This document shows positions 1 through 6,067 of a DNA stretch of 8,670 nucleotides, one piece after another. Each line of letters begins with the position of its first letter. Positions within the stretch are counted from its first letter, which is position 1. This stretch comes from Darwinibacter acetoxidans_A (lineage in GTDB: Bacteria > Bacillota > Limnochordia > Darwinibacteriales > Darwinibacteriaceae): positions 1 to 8,670 of the forward strand of contig JBHGWS010000076.1 of NCBI GenBank assembly GCA_041936745.1, read 5' to 3'. Position numbers and translations under genes: made by a program. The notes beneath the pieces were generated by a model. It saw only the letters and a list, made by a program, of their open reading frames with translations, was not told the DNA's origin and searched no databases.

Positions 1-1155
1 GCCGACCTCCACTGCCCGCACCCCGCTGGCCGTGTATAAAGCGACCGCTAAAGCATGGCCGGGAAATTGGGTTTTCGGCATGTCCGGTAAAATCTTACCC
101 GCATCCACAAAGACCGCATGGCCGCCAATCGGCCGCTGCACGGGAACACCGCCTTCAATGAGTAAATCACCCAGAAGTTTCACTTGGCCGATGCGTGTGC
201 GTAAATAGTCCTCTTTGACAACTTCTTTTAAACCCCTGGCCAAGGCCTCCATATCGCGGCCGGCTAAACCGCCGTAGGTGGGAAAGCCCTCTAAGGGCAC
301 AATCATGGCTTGGCACTTTAAATAAAGTTCTTCATCTTCCTTGATGGCAAGGATCCCGCCGATATTCACAAGACCGTCCTTTTTGGCGCTCATAGTGAAA
401 ACATCGCCCAAGGCAAACATTTCTAAAATAATTTCCTCAATGCTTTTAGACTCACAGCCTGCCTCCCTCTGTTGAATGAAGTAAGCGTTTTCGGCAAAGC
501 GGGCGCTGTCTAAAACCACCGGAATATTATATTTCTGCCCCAGTGCGTAAACCTCTTTCATGTTTGCCAAAGAAACGGGTTGGCCCCCGGCGCTGTTGCA
601 GGTAATAGTGTTGACGATACAGGCTATGTTTTCGGCCCCTTTTTCCTCGATGAAGGCTGCCAGCTTAACCAGATCAAAATTCCCCTTAAAGGGGTGTTCC
701 AGCGAAGTATCATAGGCCTCTTCGATGACAAAATTGACCGGTATGGCCCGCGCCAGTTCAATATGGGCTTTGGTAGTATCAAAATGCATATTGCCTAAAA
801 CGTACTGCCCGTCCCTTTTTACCAAAATGGGAAAGATGATCTGCTCCGCTCCCCTGCCCTGGTGCGTTGGCAGCACGTATTTGTAGCCGGTTAAATCTTG
901 CACCGTTTCTTCCAGGTGGTAAAAATTGCGGCTGCCCGCATAAGCCTCATCACCGAGCATTAAACCGGCCCACTGCCGATCGCTCATAGCACCGGTGCCG
1001 CTGTCGGAAAGGAGATCGATATAAACCTCATCACTTCGCAGCGAAAAAGGGTTGTAGCCGGCGCGGCGGATACTTTCTTTTCTCTCTTCCTTTGATAAAA
1101 GTTTCAACGTTTCCACCATTTTAATTTTATAAGGTTCCGGTAAATAAGATGTCAT
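1..1155 (-). CDS. tnaA: Tryptophanase (tryptophan indole-lyase), C-terminus cut by window edge
   Basis: PLP-dependent beta-eliminating lyase that splits L-tryptophan into indole, pyruvate and ammonia in the cytoplasm. The 385 codons visible align end to end with the tryptophanase/tyrosine phenol-lyase (TPL) family, whose usual length is about 455-471. Seen: GDEAYAGS (69-76, with the active-site Tyr72), THQGRGAE (97-104), NSAGGQPVS (187-195), DSARFAENAYFI (216-227) and SAKKD (256-260), where Lys259 should carry PLP. Two positions that separate the sister enzymes favour tryptophanase: Asp126 (Asp in E. coli TnaA, Thr in TPL) and Val384 (Ile396 in TnaA, Arg381 in TPL). NIGG after the PLP lysine is TPL-like, so the sequence is mixed, but the substrate-site residues decide. 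The ATG at 1155 follows an AGGAAGGGG ribosome site. It has its own promoter and is separated from the upstream operon by a terminator. Confidence 0.93.
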   Translation of the reverse strand, partial: MTSYLPEPYKIKMVETLKLLSKEERKESIRRAGYNPFSLRSDEVYIDLLSDSGTGAMSDRQWAGLMLGDEAYAGSRNFYHLEETVQDLTGYKYVLPTHQGRGAEQIIFPILVKRDGQYVLGNMHFDTTKAHIELARAIPVNFVIEEAYDTSLEHPFKGNFDLVKLAAFIEEKGAENIACIVNTITCNSAGGQPVSLANMKEVYALGQKYNIPVVLDSARFAENAYFIQQREAGCESKSIEEIILEMFALGDVFTMSAKKDGLVNIGGILAIKEDEELYLKCQAMIVPLEGFPTYGGLAGRDMEALARGLKEVVKEDYLRTRIGQVKLLGDLLIEGGVPVQRPIGGHAVFVDAGKILPDMPKTQFPGHALAVALYTASGVRAVEVG

Positions 1156-1193
1156 GTCATTTCCCCTTCCTAAAATTAACCTTACCTTAACTA

Positions 1194-1223
1194 ATATTCC
1201 GTTTATCAAAGCCCTTTTCCTTT
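1194..1223 (-). promoter_or_regulatory. Sigma-H-like promoter of tnaA
   Basis: On the minus strand AAAGGAAAA (1223-1215), a 12-nt spacer, then ACGGAATAT (1202-1194). This matches every defined position of the Bacillus sigma-H consensus RnAGGAwWW-N11/12-RnnGAATww. Transcription would begin near 1187, leaving about 30 nt of leader before the ATG. No better sigma-A -35/-10 pair was found between the terminator and the gene. The consensus is established in Bacillus; its use here is inference. Confidence 0.6.
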
Positions 1224-1233
1224 AACAAAACGG
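1199..1233. repeat. Imperfect dyad across the tnaA promoter
   Basis: Outer arms CCGTTT (1199-1204) and AAACGG (1228-1233) and inner arms AAAG (1208-1211) and CTTT (1220-1223) form a 35-bp interrupted inverted repeat. It covers the -35 element and most of the -10 element of the candidate promoter. It could be an operator or a chance structure in AT-rich DNA. Confidence 0.35.
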
Positions 1234-1235
1234 CT

Positions 1236-1270
1236 AAAAAAAGAAACGACAGCTTTCACCCTGCCGCTTC
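1236..1270 (-). terminator. Rho-independent terminator of the hemolysin III-TPR operon
   Basis: Read on the minus strand: GAAGCGGCAG (1270-1261), an 8-nt loop (1260-1253), then CTGTCGTTTC (1252-1243). This gives a 10-bp stem with two G-U pairs, followed at once by seven T (1242-1236). It starts 13 nt after the stop codon of the TPR gene and ends just before the tnaA promoter, so tnaA is a separate transcription unit. Confidence 0.85.
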
Positions 1271-1282
1271 CCGCTTAAACAG

Positions 1283-2014
1283 CTAACTTACATTTTCCAA
1301 GGATTGATAAAGCTTCTCCGCCTCCCGGCGCACCCGCTCGTCCCAATCATACGTTGGTTCTTCCAAACTTGCTTTAAGCACTGCCGCCGCTGCCGCCGGC
1401 TTTTTGTTTTTCACTAGAAGCTCTGCATAAAGCAGGCTGAATTCCCCTTCCTCCGGCTCCAGCTCCCACGCCCTTTCGGCGTAACTTAAAGCCTTTTTGC
1501 GATCTCCCCGGCCCACCGGCTTAGGCGGCATCTCTTGATACATCTGGCTTAAGACATAATAAGCCCAGCTGTAGTCGGGATCCAGCTCCAAAACATGCTC
1601 CAGGCGCTCCAGCATGGGATTCATAAGAAATAAACTCTGTAAAATCCCCTTGGCACGCCCAATCTTCCCCATTAATGCTGCGGCCCAATAGTGGCCGTGA
1701 GGCGAGGTCGGCTCTAATTCAGCGGCTTTTTCCGCCTGTCTTAACGCCTTTTCCCAAAGCTCAATTTGTTCATCTTTCGCCAGCCAATCGCCATAAGAAA
1801 AACTAACCTCGGCATAAAGGCATAACAGGCGGCTGTCCGCCGGCTCTGCCTCAAGGAGCCTGTCCAAAATACCATGGGCTTGAAGAAGAGCCTCTTTTCC
1901 ACCGATGTTGAGCAGCTTTTCCGCTTCTAACACGGCAATTTCGCTGGCACCGGCAGCGCTTAGGCCAAAAAGCAGGAAAAATACAACTGCAAGCCCTAAA
2001 AAAACTTTACGCAA
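1283..2014 (-). CDS. Exported TPR-repeat protein, TatT-like
   Basis: 243 residues from the TTG at 2014. Residues 1-23 are a typical signal peptide (MRK, a hydrophobic core, then an AGA-like cleavage site); there is no lipobox cysteine. The rest is alpha-helical with TPR-like units, recognisable by patterns such as ALRQAEKAAELEP (90-102), ERLEHVLELDPDYSWAYYVL (136-155) and ALSYAERAWELEPEEGEF (175-192). The stretch from HYWAAALMGKIG to the P-x-GRGD-x-x-KAL region resembles TatT, the TPR partner of some TRAP-type uptake systems (Treponema Tp0956). No TRAP transporter genes are visible, so its partner is unknown. A GTG at 2023 opens the same frame but abuts the AAGGGG ribosome site (2028-2023). 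The TTG has ideal 8-nt spacing and puts the basic MRK first. Last gene of a three-gene operon, followed by a strong terminator. Confidence 0.75.
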   Translation of the reverse strand: MRKVFLGLAVVFFLLFGLSAAGASEIAVLEAEKLLNIGGKEALLQAHGILDRLLEAEPADSRLLCLYAEVSFSYGDWLAKDEQIELWEKALRQAEKAAELEPTSPHGHYWAAALMGKIGRAKGILQSLFLMNPMLERLEHVLELDPDYSWAYYVLSQMYQEMPPKPVGRGDRKKALSYAERAWELEPEEGEFSLLYAELLVKNKKPAAAAAVLKASLEEPTYDWDERVRREAEKLYQSLENVS

Positions 2015-2019
2015 AGAGA

Positions 2020-2226
2020 TCACCCCTTAAAAGGTTCCCTGCTCGGTAAAATGTGGACAATCAAATAAAAAATCATTAAAGCCGTGATCGGTTCGAAAAT
2101 ACCGAATAAGATCCAAAGGCCCGGTTTCGGCCATTCCTTGTTCCATGCCTGCGTATACAGATAAATCGGCACACCTATCCGAAAAACAATCAAAGCAATG
2201 GCAAACAGGCCGCTTAAAAACTCCAT
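2020..2226 (-). CDS. Small two-helix membrane protein, unknown function
   Basis: 68 residues with two clear hydrophobic helices (about 3-25 and 36-60), a short hydrophilic turn containing NKEWPKPG (29-36), and a charged tail (SREPFKG). I do not recognise the family. The overall shape recalls short two-helix membrane proteins of the phospholipase-D N-terminal type, but no diagnostic motif is present. The ATG at 2226 is preceded by an exceptionally strong AAAGGGGGGAG ribosome site that overlaps the TAA stop of the hemolysin III gene, so the two are probably translationally coupled. The downstream TPR gene begins about 5 nt after its stop (using the TTG). The tight packing argues it is a real gene and that the three products may work at the same membrane. 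Confidence 0.7.
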   Translation of the reverse strand: MEFLSGLFAIALIVFRIGVPIYLYTQAWNKEWPKPGLWILFGIFEPITALMIFYLIVHILPSREPFKG

Positions 2227-2238
2227 CTGCTCCCCCCT

Positions 2239-2895
2239 TTACATGACAAAGAGATAAATCATCAGAAAGTGCAGTATTGTACCGACGCCGACGAAAATGT
2301 GAAAAACTTCGTGAAAGCCGAAGCGGTTGGGCTTAAAGTTAAAGATTTTGGTGGCGTAAATCACTGCCCCCAAAGTATAGGCCGCGCCCCCCGCTAATAA
2401 TAAAACCAAGGCAGGCTTTGCTAAGCTTTTCCAAAGCTGGCCGAAAGGTATGACGGCCAACCAGCCCAAGCTCAAATAAAACCCCGCGGTTAAAACCCGG
2501 GAGATATCGACCAGCCAGACTTTCAACAGCGCACCGACGGCGGAAAGCACCCAAACAGTAACTAACATGGCCCATTTCCAAAGCCCCTGCAGGCCGTAGT
2601 ATAAAACGGGCGTGTAAGTGCCGGCAATTAAAAAATAGATTGAAATATGGTCAAGCTTACGCAAAATCAGCTCCCAGCGGGGCGTGGCCCGAAGCCAGTG
2701 ATACAGGGTACTGGCTCCATACAACGTGATAATGCTCAAGCCAAAGATCAAGCCGACTATAACAGCCCCCGCCGAACCCCACGCTTTGTGTAAAAGAAGG
2801 CCTAACGCCACAAATCCCCCTAAAAACATAACGAAATGGGTCAGGGCGTTAACAGGCTCTTTCATCCTCCATCTGCTCTTTTTATTTGGTTTCAA
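2239..2895 (-). CDS. Hemolysin III / PAQR-family membrane protein
   Basis: 218 residues, the usual length for bacterial hemolysin III-type (TrhA/YqfA, PAQR superfamily) proteins, with about seven transmembrane helices. Family motifs seen: EPVNALTH (13-20), STLYH (62-66), KLDHISIYFLIAGTYTP (80-96) and FGFHEVFH (192-199). By analogy with adiponectin receptors, His66, Asp82, His195 and His199 form a buried zinc site, suggesting a membrane-embedded hydrolase; true haemolytic activity is doubtful. I chose the TTG at 2895: a perfect AAAGGGGGA site (2909-2901) lies 5-6 nt upstream. The GTG at 2928 has no good ribosome site, and the ATG at 2865 directly abuts GGAGG. First gene of the operon with the 68-residue protein and the TPR protein; divergent from the PAP2 gene. 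Confidence 0.88.
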   Translation of the reverse strand: MKPNKKSRWRMKEPVNALTHFVMFLGGFVALGLLLHKAWGSAGAVIVGLIFGLSIITLYGASTLYHWLRATPRWELILRKLDHISIYFLIAGTYTPVLYYGLQGLWKWAMLVTVWVLSAVGALLKVWLVDISRVLTAGFYLSLGWLAVIPFGQLWKSLAKPALVLLLAGGAAYTLGAVIYATKIFNFKPNRFGFHEVFHIFVGVGTILHFLMIYLFVM

Positions 2896-2934
2896 GTTTA
2901 TCCCCCTTTGAAATAAACGCAACCTCACTTAAGC

Positions 2935-2964
2935 ATGTTCCCGATTTTCGGTGAATTGTCCTGC
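2935..2964 (-). promoter_or_regulatory. Possible sigma-H-like promoter of the hemolysin III operon
   Basis: On the minus strand GCAGGACAA (2964-2956), a 12-nt spacer, then CGGGAACAT (2943-2935). The -35 half fits the sigma-H pattern well except C for the first W; the -10 half has GAAC instead of GAAT and C for R. Predicted start near 2927, about 30 nt before the TTG. Weaker than its divergent partner. Confidence 0.35.
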
Positions 2965-2980
2965 CTAAGGGAGGACAATT
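2954..2980. repeat. 27-bp perfect-arm palindrome in the divergent promoter region
   Basis: AATTGTCCT (2954-2962), nine bases, then AGGACAATT (2972-2980). The arms are perfect, and inside them CC and GG could pair further. It lies between two divergent genes, and each arm contains an AGGACAA that can serve as a sigma-H -35 element in its own direction. Either it arises from back-to-back -35 boxes or it is a regulator operator overlapping both. A smaller hairpin of TTC-CCGA (2938-2944) with TCGG-GAA (2948-2955, one bulged base) borders it on the left and shares two bases. Confidence 0.8.
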
Positions 2981-2998
2981 GCCCCCAGCTTAGAATAA
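2970..2998 (+). promoter_or_regulatory. Sigma-H-like promoter of the PAP2-AlaX unit
   Basis: GGAGGACAA (2970-2978), an 11-nt spacer, then TTAGAATAA (2990-2998). AGGA and GAAT are intact at sigma-H spacing; the deviations are C in the first W and T in the R position. Predicted start near 3005. TAGAAT (2991-2996) would also be a fair sigma-A -10, but no -35 accompanies it. Confidence 0.5.
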
Positions 2999-3031
2999 TT
3001 AAAGTAACCTGATCCGAAGGAGGGCTTTGCT

Positions 3032-3895
3032 TTGACTGATACAGGCATGATTCTTTGGGCCCAGCAGTATGCAGCTCCCGCTCTTACGGCTTTCTTTAAA
3101 GCAATCACTTTTCTAGGATCTTTAGAATTTTATATGCTGGCTATTCCTATTATCTACTGGTTGGTGGATAAACATTTTGGTTTCCGTTTCGCCGTTTTCT
3201 TTACCCTCTCCGCTTATATTAATTCGGGCACCAAATTCATTTTCCGTACCGAACGCCCTCCCCTGAATTTGCGTCTGGTTTCGCAGGAGGGTTATTCTTT
3301 CCCCAGTGGGCACGCCCAGGGCAGTACAGCCTTTTGGGGTTTTTTAGCGCTTGAGCTAAAAGACCTGAAGGCTTTTGTTTTAGCTGCGGTAATGATTCTT
3401 TTGATCAGCTTTTCCCGCATCTTTTTAGGCGTCCATTGGCCCATCGATATTTTAGGCGGCCTGGCAATAGGCCTTCTCCTGCTTTTCGCCGGCTTAACCT
3501 TAAGCTCTTTCGACCCGCTTAAAGTACCCTTCAGAAGCTGGCTGATCGGCTCTTTTGCCACAGCCGCCTTTTTGTATGCCTTACACCCCGCGGGAGATGG
3601 CCCCATGACCGTTGGTTTTCTTTTGGGCGCTTTACTTGGTTACCGCTGGGAAGGACTTTATGTCGATTTCCAAGAAGATGCGGCAATCTGGCAGAACATC
3701 GTTAAAGTGATTTTAGGCATCGGCGTGCTTTTTGCCCTGCGCATCGTCTTAAAGCCCGTCCTCGGCTGGCTGCCTTTAAACTTAGCCACCATCAGCCGCT
3801 ACGCCTGCTTGGGGCTTTGGGCAAGTTTCGGTGCACCTTTTGTTTTCATGCGGCTGCAGCTTTATAATGAAAAGCCCCTGACAACCGATCTCTGA
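3032..3895 (+). CDS. PAP2-family membrane phosphatase
   Basis: 287 residues. All three parts of the type-2 phosphatidic acid phosphatase active site are present: K68-x6-R75-P76, PSGH (91-94), and S128-R129-x5-H135-x3-D139, where His94 is the expected base and His135 the phosphoryl acceptor. Hydrophobic helices surround them, with about three more C-terminal helices (roughly 170-275) extending beyond the minimal PAP2 core. Likely substrates are lipid phosphates such as phosphatidylglycerol phosphate, undecaprenyl pyrophosphate or phosphatidate at the outer face of the membrane; the sequence does not decide among them. The start is the TTG at 3032, with AAGGAGGG seven nt upstream; no ATG in a better place exists. 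It is followed 13 nt later by the AlaX gene, so the two are almost certainly cotranscribed, an unusual pairing. Confidence 0.9.
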   Translation: MTDTGMILWAQQYAAPALTAFFKAITFLGSLEFYMLAIPIIYWLVDKHFGFRFAVFFTLSAYINSGTKFIFRTERPPLNLRLVSQEGYSFPSGHAQGSTAFWGFLALELKDLKAFVLAAVMILLISFSRIFLGVHWPIDILGGLAIGLLLLFAGLTLSSFDPLKVPFRSWLIGSFATAAFLYALHPAGDGPMTVGFLLGALLGYRWEGLYVDFQEDAAIWQNIVKVILGIGVLFALRIVLKPVLGWLPLNLATISRYACLGLWASFGAPFVFMRLQLYNEKPLTTDL

Positions 3896-3908
3896 CAGAC
3901 TTAAAGGA

Positions 3909-5087
3909 GTGGACATCATCTCTTACAAATTTTACGAAGATCCATACCAAAAAGAGCTTGAAACAACCATTACAGCCTGTAAAAAAACTGATGGGGGCTT
4001 TCTGGCGGTACTGCAGGAGACGATTTTTTATCCAACCGGCGGCGGCCAACCCCACGACACCGGCTTTATTAACGATCTGCCCCTGTTGGATGTCTTTGAA
4101 AAAGACGGTACGGTTTATCACCTGCTGCCAGAAGATCCGGGCTTAACAAAAGCAGCCTGCCGGCTTAACTGGGAGCGCCGTTTTGATCACATGCAGCAGC
4201 ATACGGGCCAGCATCTTTTATCCGCCATATTTTTAGATGAATATGGCTGGGCAACGGAAAGCTTCCATTTGGGCCAAGAGTACTGCAGTATTGATCTGGC
4301 AACGGCCGCCTTAAGCAAAAAAACGCAAGCGGCTGCAGAAGAAAAAGCTAATGCCTTGATTACGGCCAACCTTGCCGTTAAGGCCTACACCGTCGGAAAG
4401 GATGATCTGGAAAACATACCCGTGCGTAAGCTGCCGCCGGCTGTCGAGCGAATCCGCATCGTTGAGATTGACAAAATAGATTATTCGCCCTGTGCCGGCA
4501 CCCATGTCAGCCGCACGGGCGAAATAGGTTCTTTAAAGATTTTAAGGGCCGAGAAATATAAGGGGATGGCCCGGGTTTACTTCCTCTGCGGCGGGCGGGC
4601 CCGGCGGGATTACGGCATTAAGCATGCTTTGATCTCAGAATTGACAGCTTTATTTTCCGCCCCCTCGGCAGAACTGCTCCACAGGGCAGAGGCAGAATTA
4701 GAGCAAAAACGAAGCCTGGAACATAAGGTGCAGAAGCTGCAGAGCGAGCTTTTAAGCTGTAAGGCGCAGGAAATCGCCTCTGCCGCCGACACCTCACCCC
4801 TATTTATCGACCTGCCTCAAGGCAGTGTAGAGCAGGCGCAGGAGCTTGCCCGCAAGATTTTCGAGTTGGGATCTTTTAGTTTAGTAATCACTGTGGGGGA
4901 TCGTTTAGTTTTAGCTCATAACCTGGCCGACTTTTGCCACTGCGGCGATTTGGTAAAGGAAAAAGCTCTTCCCTTGGGAGGCCGGGGCGGCGGCAGCCGC
5001 TTCAGTGCCCAAGCCTATTTCCCCCAACCGGAAGGGCTGAAAGAGTTTCAAGCTTATCTTAAGAAACATTTTCAAATACCCAGCTAA
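3909..5087 (+). CDS. Alanyl-tRNA editing protein (AlaX-L type, with DHHA1 domain)
   Basis: 392 residues homologous to the editing and C-terminal parts of alanyl-tRNA synthetase, without the aminoacylation domain. Order: a beta-barrel segment with YPTGGGQPHD (41-50); the editing site with HTGQH (98-102) and CAGTH (195-199), where His98, His102, Cys195 and His199 should bind zinc; a coiled-coil stretch (about 254-290); and a DHHA1-type domain (about 295-390) with a glycine-rich GGRGGG (357-362). It should hydrolyse mischarged Ser- or Gly-tRNA(Ala) in trans in the cytoplasm. Length fits the AlaX-L class. The only canonical start is GTG 3909, but it overlaps the last G of AAAGGAG (3903-3909), leaving no spacing; ATC at 3915 or 3918 would be better placed (see findings). 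Just downstream of PAP2. Confidence 0.92.
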   Translation: MDIISYKFYEDPYQKELETTITACKKTDGGFLAVLQETIFYPTGGGQPHDTGFINDLPLLDVFEKDGTVYHLLPEDPGLTKAACRLNWERRFDHMQQHTGQHLLSAIFLDEYGWATESFHLGQEYCSIDLATAALSKKTQAAAEEKANALITANLAVKAYTVGKDDLENIPVRKLPPAVERIRIVEIDKIDYSPCAGTHVSRTGEIGSLKILRAEKYKGMARVYFLCGGRARRDYGIKHALISELTALFSAPSAELLHRAEAELEQKRSLEHKVQKLQSELLSCKAQEIASAADTSPLFIDLPQGSVEQAQELARKIFELGSFSLVITVGDRLVLAHNLADFCHCGDLVKEKALPLGGRGGGSRFSAQAYFPQPEGLKEFQAYLKKHFQIPS

Positions 5088-5089
5088 CT

Positions 5090-5118
5090 GCAGGAAAATC
5101 AAGCCCCGCAGGGAAATA
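5090..5118 (+). promoter_or_regulatory. Sigma-H-like promoter of the HD-GYP gene
   Basis: GCAGGAAAA (5090-5098), an 11-nt spacer, then AGGGAAATA (5110-5118). The -35 half is a perfect match; the -10 half has GAAA in place of GAAT. It starts three nt after the AlaX stop codon and would give a start near 5125, about 35 nt before the HD-GYP ATG. Readthrough from the AlaX gene is also likely, since no terminator is seen. Confidence 0.4.
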
Positions 5119-5159
5119 TTACTAAAAGCAGTGAACTCACCCAGGTAGTGGAGGCTATT

Positions 5160-5969
5160 ATGAAACAAAAACCAGGCATCTGTGTTGTCCCTATTGTCGT
5201 CATTGGAGCTCTAAGCAGTTTTATCATTTACTATCAGACTCAAAACAGCAGGTTGGCCGCGGCTTTATTGGCTTTAACCGCCTTAGGCGGCATTCATGCT
5301 TACCTCCAGTTCCGCCGCCAGCAGGCGGAATTTGTGGAAATGCTCCAGGTTCAGCAGGCCAGTATGTCGGCCTTGGTTGATTTGGCCCAGCTTCGGGACG
5401 AAGAAGTAACGGGAAGGCATTTGAACCGCCTGGGGTTTTATGCCGCAATCCTGACTAAAGAACTGGGCTTACCGCCGGACTTGCAGGAAAACATCGCCAA
5501 AACCATTGCCCTGCACGACATCGGCAAAGTGGCCGTCCCCGATTACATATTGAATAAGCCGGGGCCTTTAAACCAAGAGGAATGGGCTTTGATTCAACAG
5601 CACCCCTTAACCGGTGCCTCGGTTTTGGATTCCATAACCGCGGATATTAATGTGAGCAATACGAAAATTGCCGACTATTTAACCATTGCCCGGGAAATTG
5701 CCTTAAACCACCACGAAAAATGGGACGGCTCCGGCTATCCGCAAGGCTTAAGCGGTGAAGATATCCCTTTAAGTGCCCGTATTGCCGCGGTCTGCGACGT
5801 TTATGATTCCCTGCGCAGTGCCCGGCCTTATAAAAGATCTTTTTCCCACCGAGAGGCCGTTGAAATAATCAGAAGCGGCAGGGGCACCCATTTTGATCCC
5901 CACCTGGTCGATGCCTTTGAGCGCTTGGCACCCCGTTTTGCCAGCATCTGGGACACACACGGCGAATGA
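5160..5969 (+). CDS. Membrane-anchored HD-GYP domain phosphodiesterase
   Basis: 269 residues from the ATG at 5160, which follows GTGGAGG with a 5-nt gap; the in-frame GTG at 5148 lies inside that ribosome site. The N-terminus has two hydrophobic helices (about 7-25 and 32-49), then a short linker helix and a full HD-GYP domain (about 70-260). Seen: RHLNR (86-90), HDIGKVAVPD (119-128, metal-binding His119-Asp120 and Lys123), the QQHP histidine (148), HHEKWDGSGYPQGL (184-197, with the GYP signature at 192-194) and CDVYDSL (212-218). Established HD-GYP proteins hydrolyse cyclic di-GMP to pGpG or GMP; all key residues are present, so activity is likely. No sensor domain beyond the anchor and no GGDEF domain, so its input is probably membrane-related or through partners. 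It precedes a histidine kinase that has its own promoter. Confidence 0.9.
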   Translation: MKQKPGICVVPIVVIGALSSFIIYYQTQNSRLAAALLALTALGGIHAYLQFRRQQAEFVEMLQVQQASMSALVDLAQLRDEEVTGRHLNRLGFYAAILTKELGLPPDLQENIAKTIALHDIGKVAVPDYILNKPGPLNQEEWALIQQHPLTGASVLDSITADINVSNTKIADYLTIAREIALNHHEKWDGSGYPQGLSGEDIPLSARIAAVCDVYDSLRSARPYKRSFSHREAVEIIRSGRGTHFDPHLVDAFERLAPRFASIWDTHGE

Positions 5970-6004
5970 ATATCTTAATATTTGCAAAAAAGGACTTCCT
6001 TTCA

Positions 6005-6033
6005 CAAGGAAAACAAGATCTTACGGCGAATAC
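6005..6033 (+). promoter_or_regulatory. Sigma-H-like promoter of the histidine kinase gene
   Basis: CAAGGAAAA (6005-6013), an 11-nt spacer, then GGCGAATAC (6025-6033). AGGAAAA and GAAT are intact at sigma-H spacing; only C at the R position and the last W differ. Predicted start near 6040, about 28 nt before the ATG. A short hairpin, TTCCTT (5996-6001) with AAGGAA (6006-6011), covers the -35. In Bacillus, spo0A, spo0F and kinA are read from sigma-H promoters, which suits a Spo0B-like kinase. Confidence 0.55.
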
Positions 6034-6067
6034 GTTAATGTACCATTTGGTTTGAGGGGGTAGCCCG

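Noticed and set aside
580..798. Plus-strand open frame inside tnaA
   Set aside because: Antisense to a well-conserved enzyme; no ribosome site and no family resemblance.
1..1155. Tyrosine phenol-lyase identity
   Set aside because: Although NIGG after the PLP lysine is TPL-like, Asp126 and Val384 replace the Thr and Arg that TPL needs for its substrate, and both fit tryptophanase.
1245..1260. Catabolite-repression (cre) site near tnaA
   Set aside because: TGAAAGC resembles the left half, but the central CG and right half do not match, and the bases belong to a clear terminator.
5148..5159. GTG start for the HD-GYP gene
   Set aside because: The GTG is part of the GTGGAGG ribosome site of the ATG at 5160.
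5996..6011. Terminator after the HD-GYP gene
   Set aside because: The TTCCTT/AAGGAA hairpin is short and not followed by a T-tract on the plus strand; its right arm is better read as the kinase -35 element.
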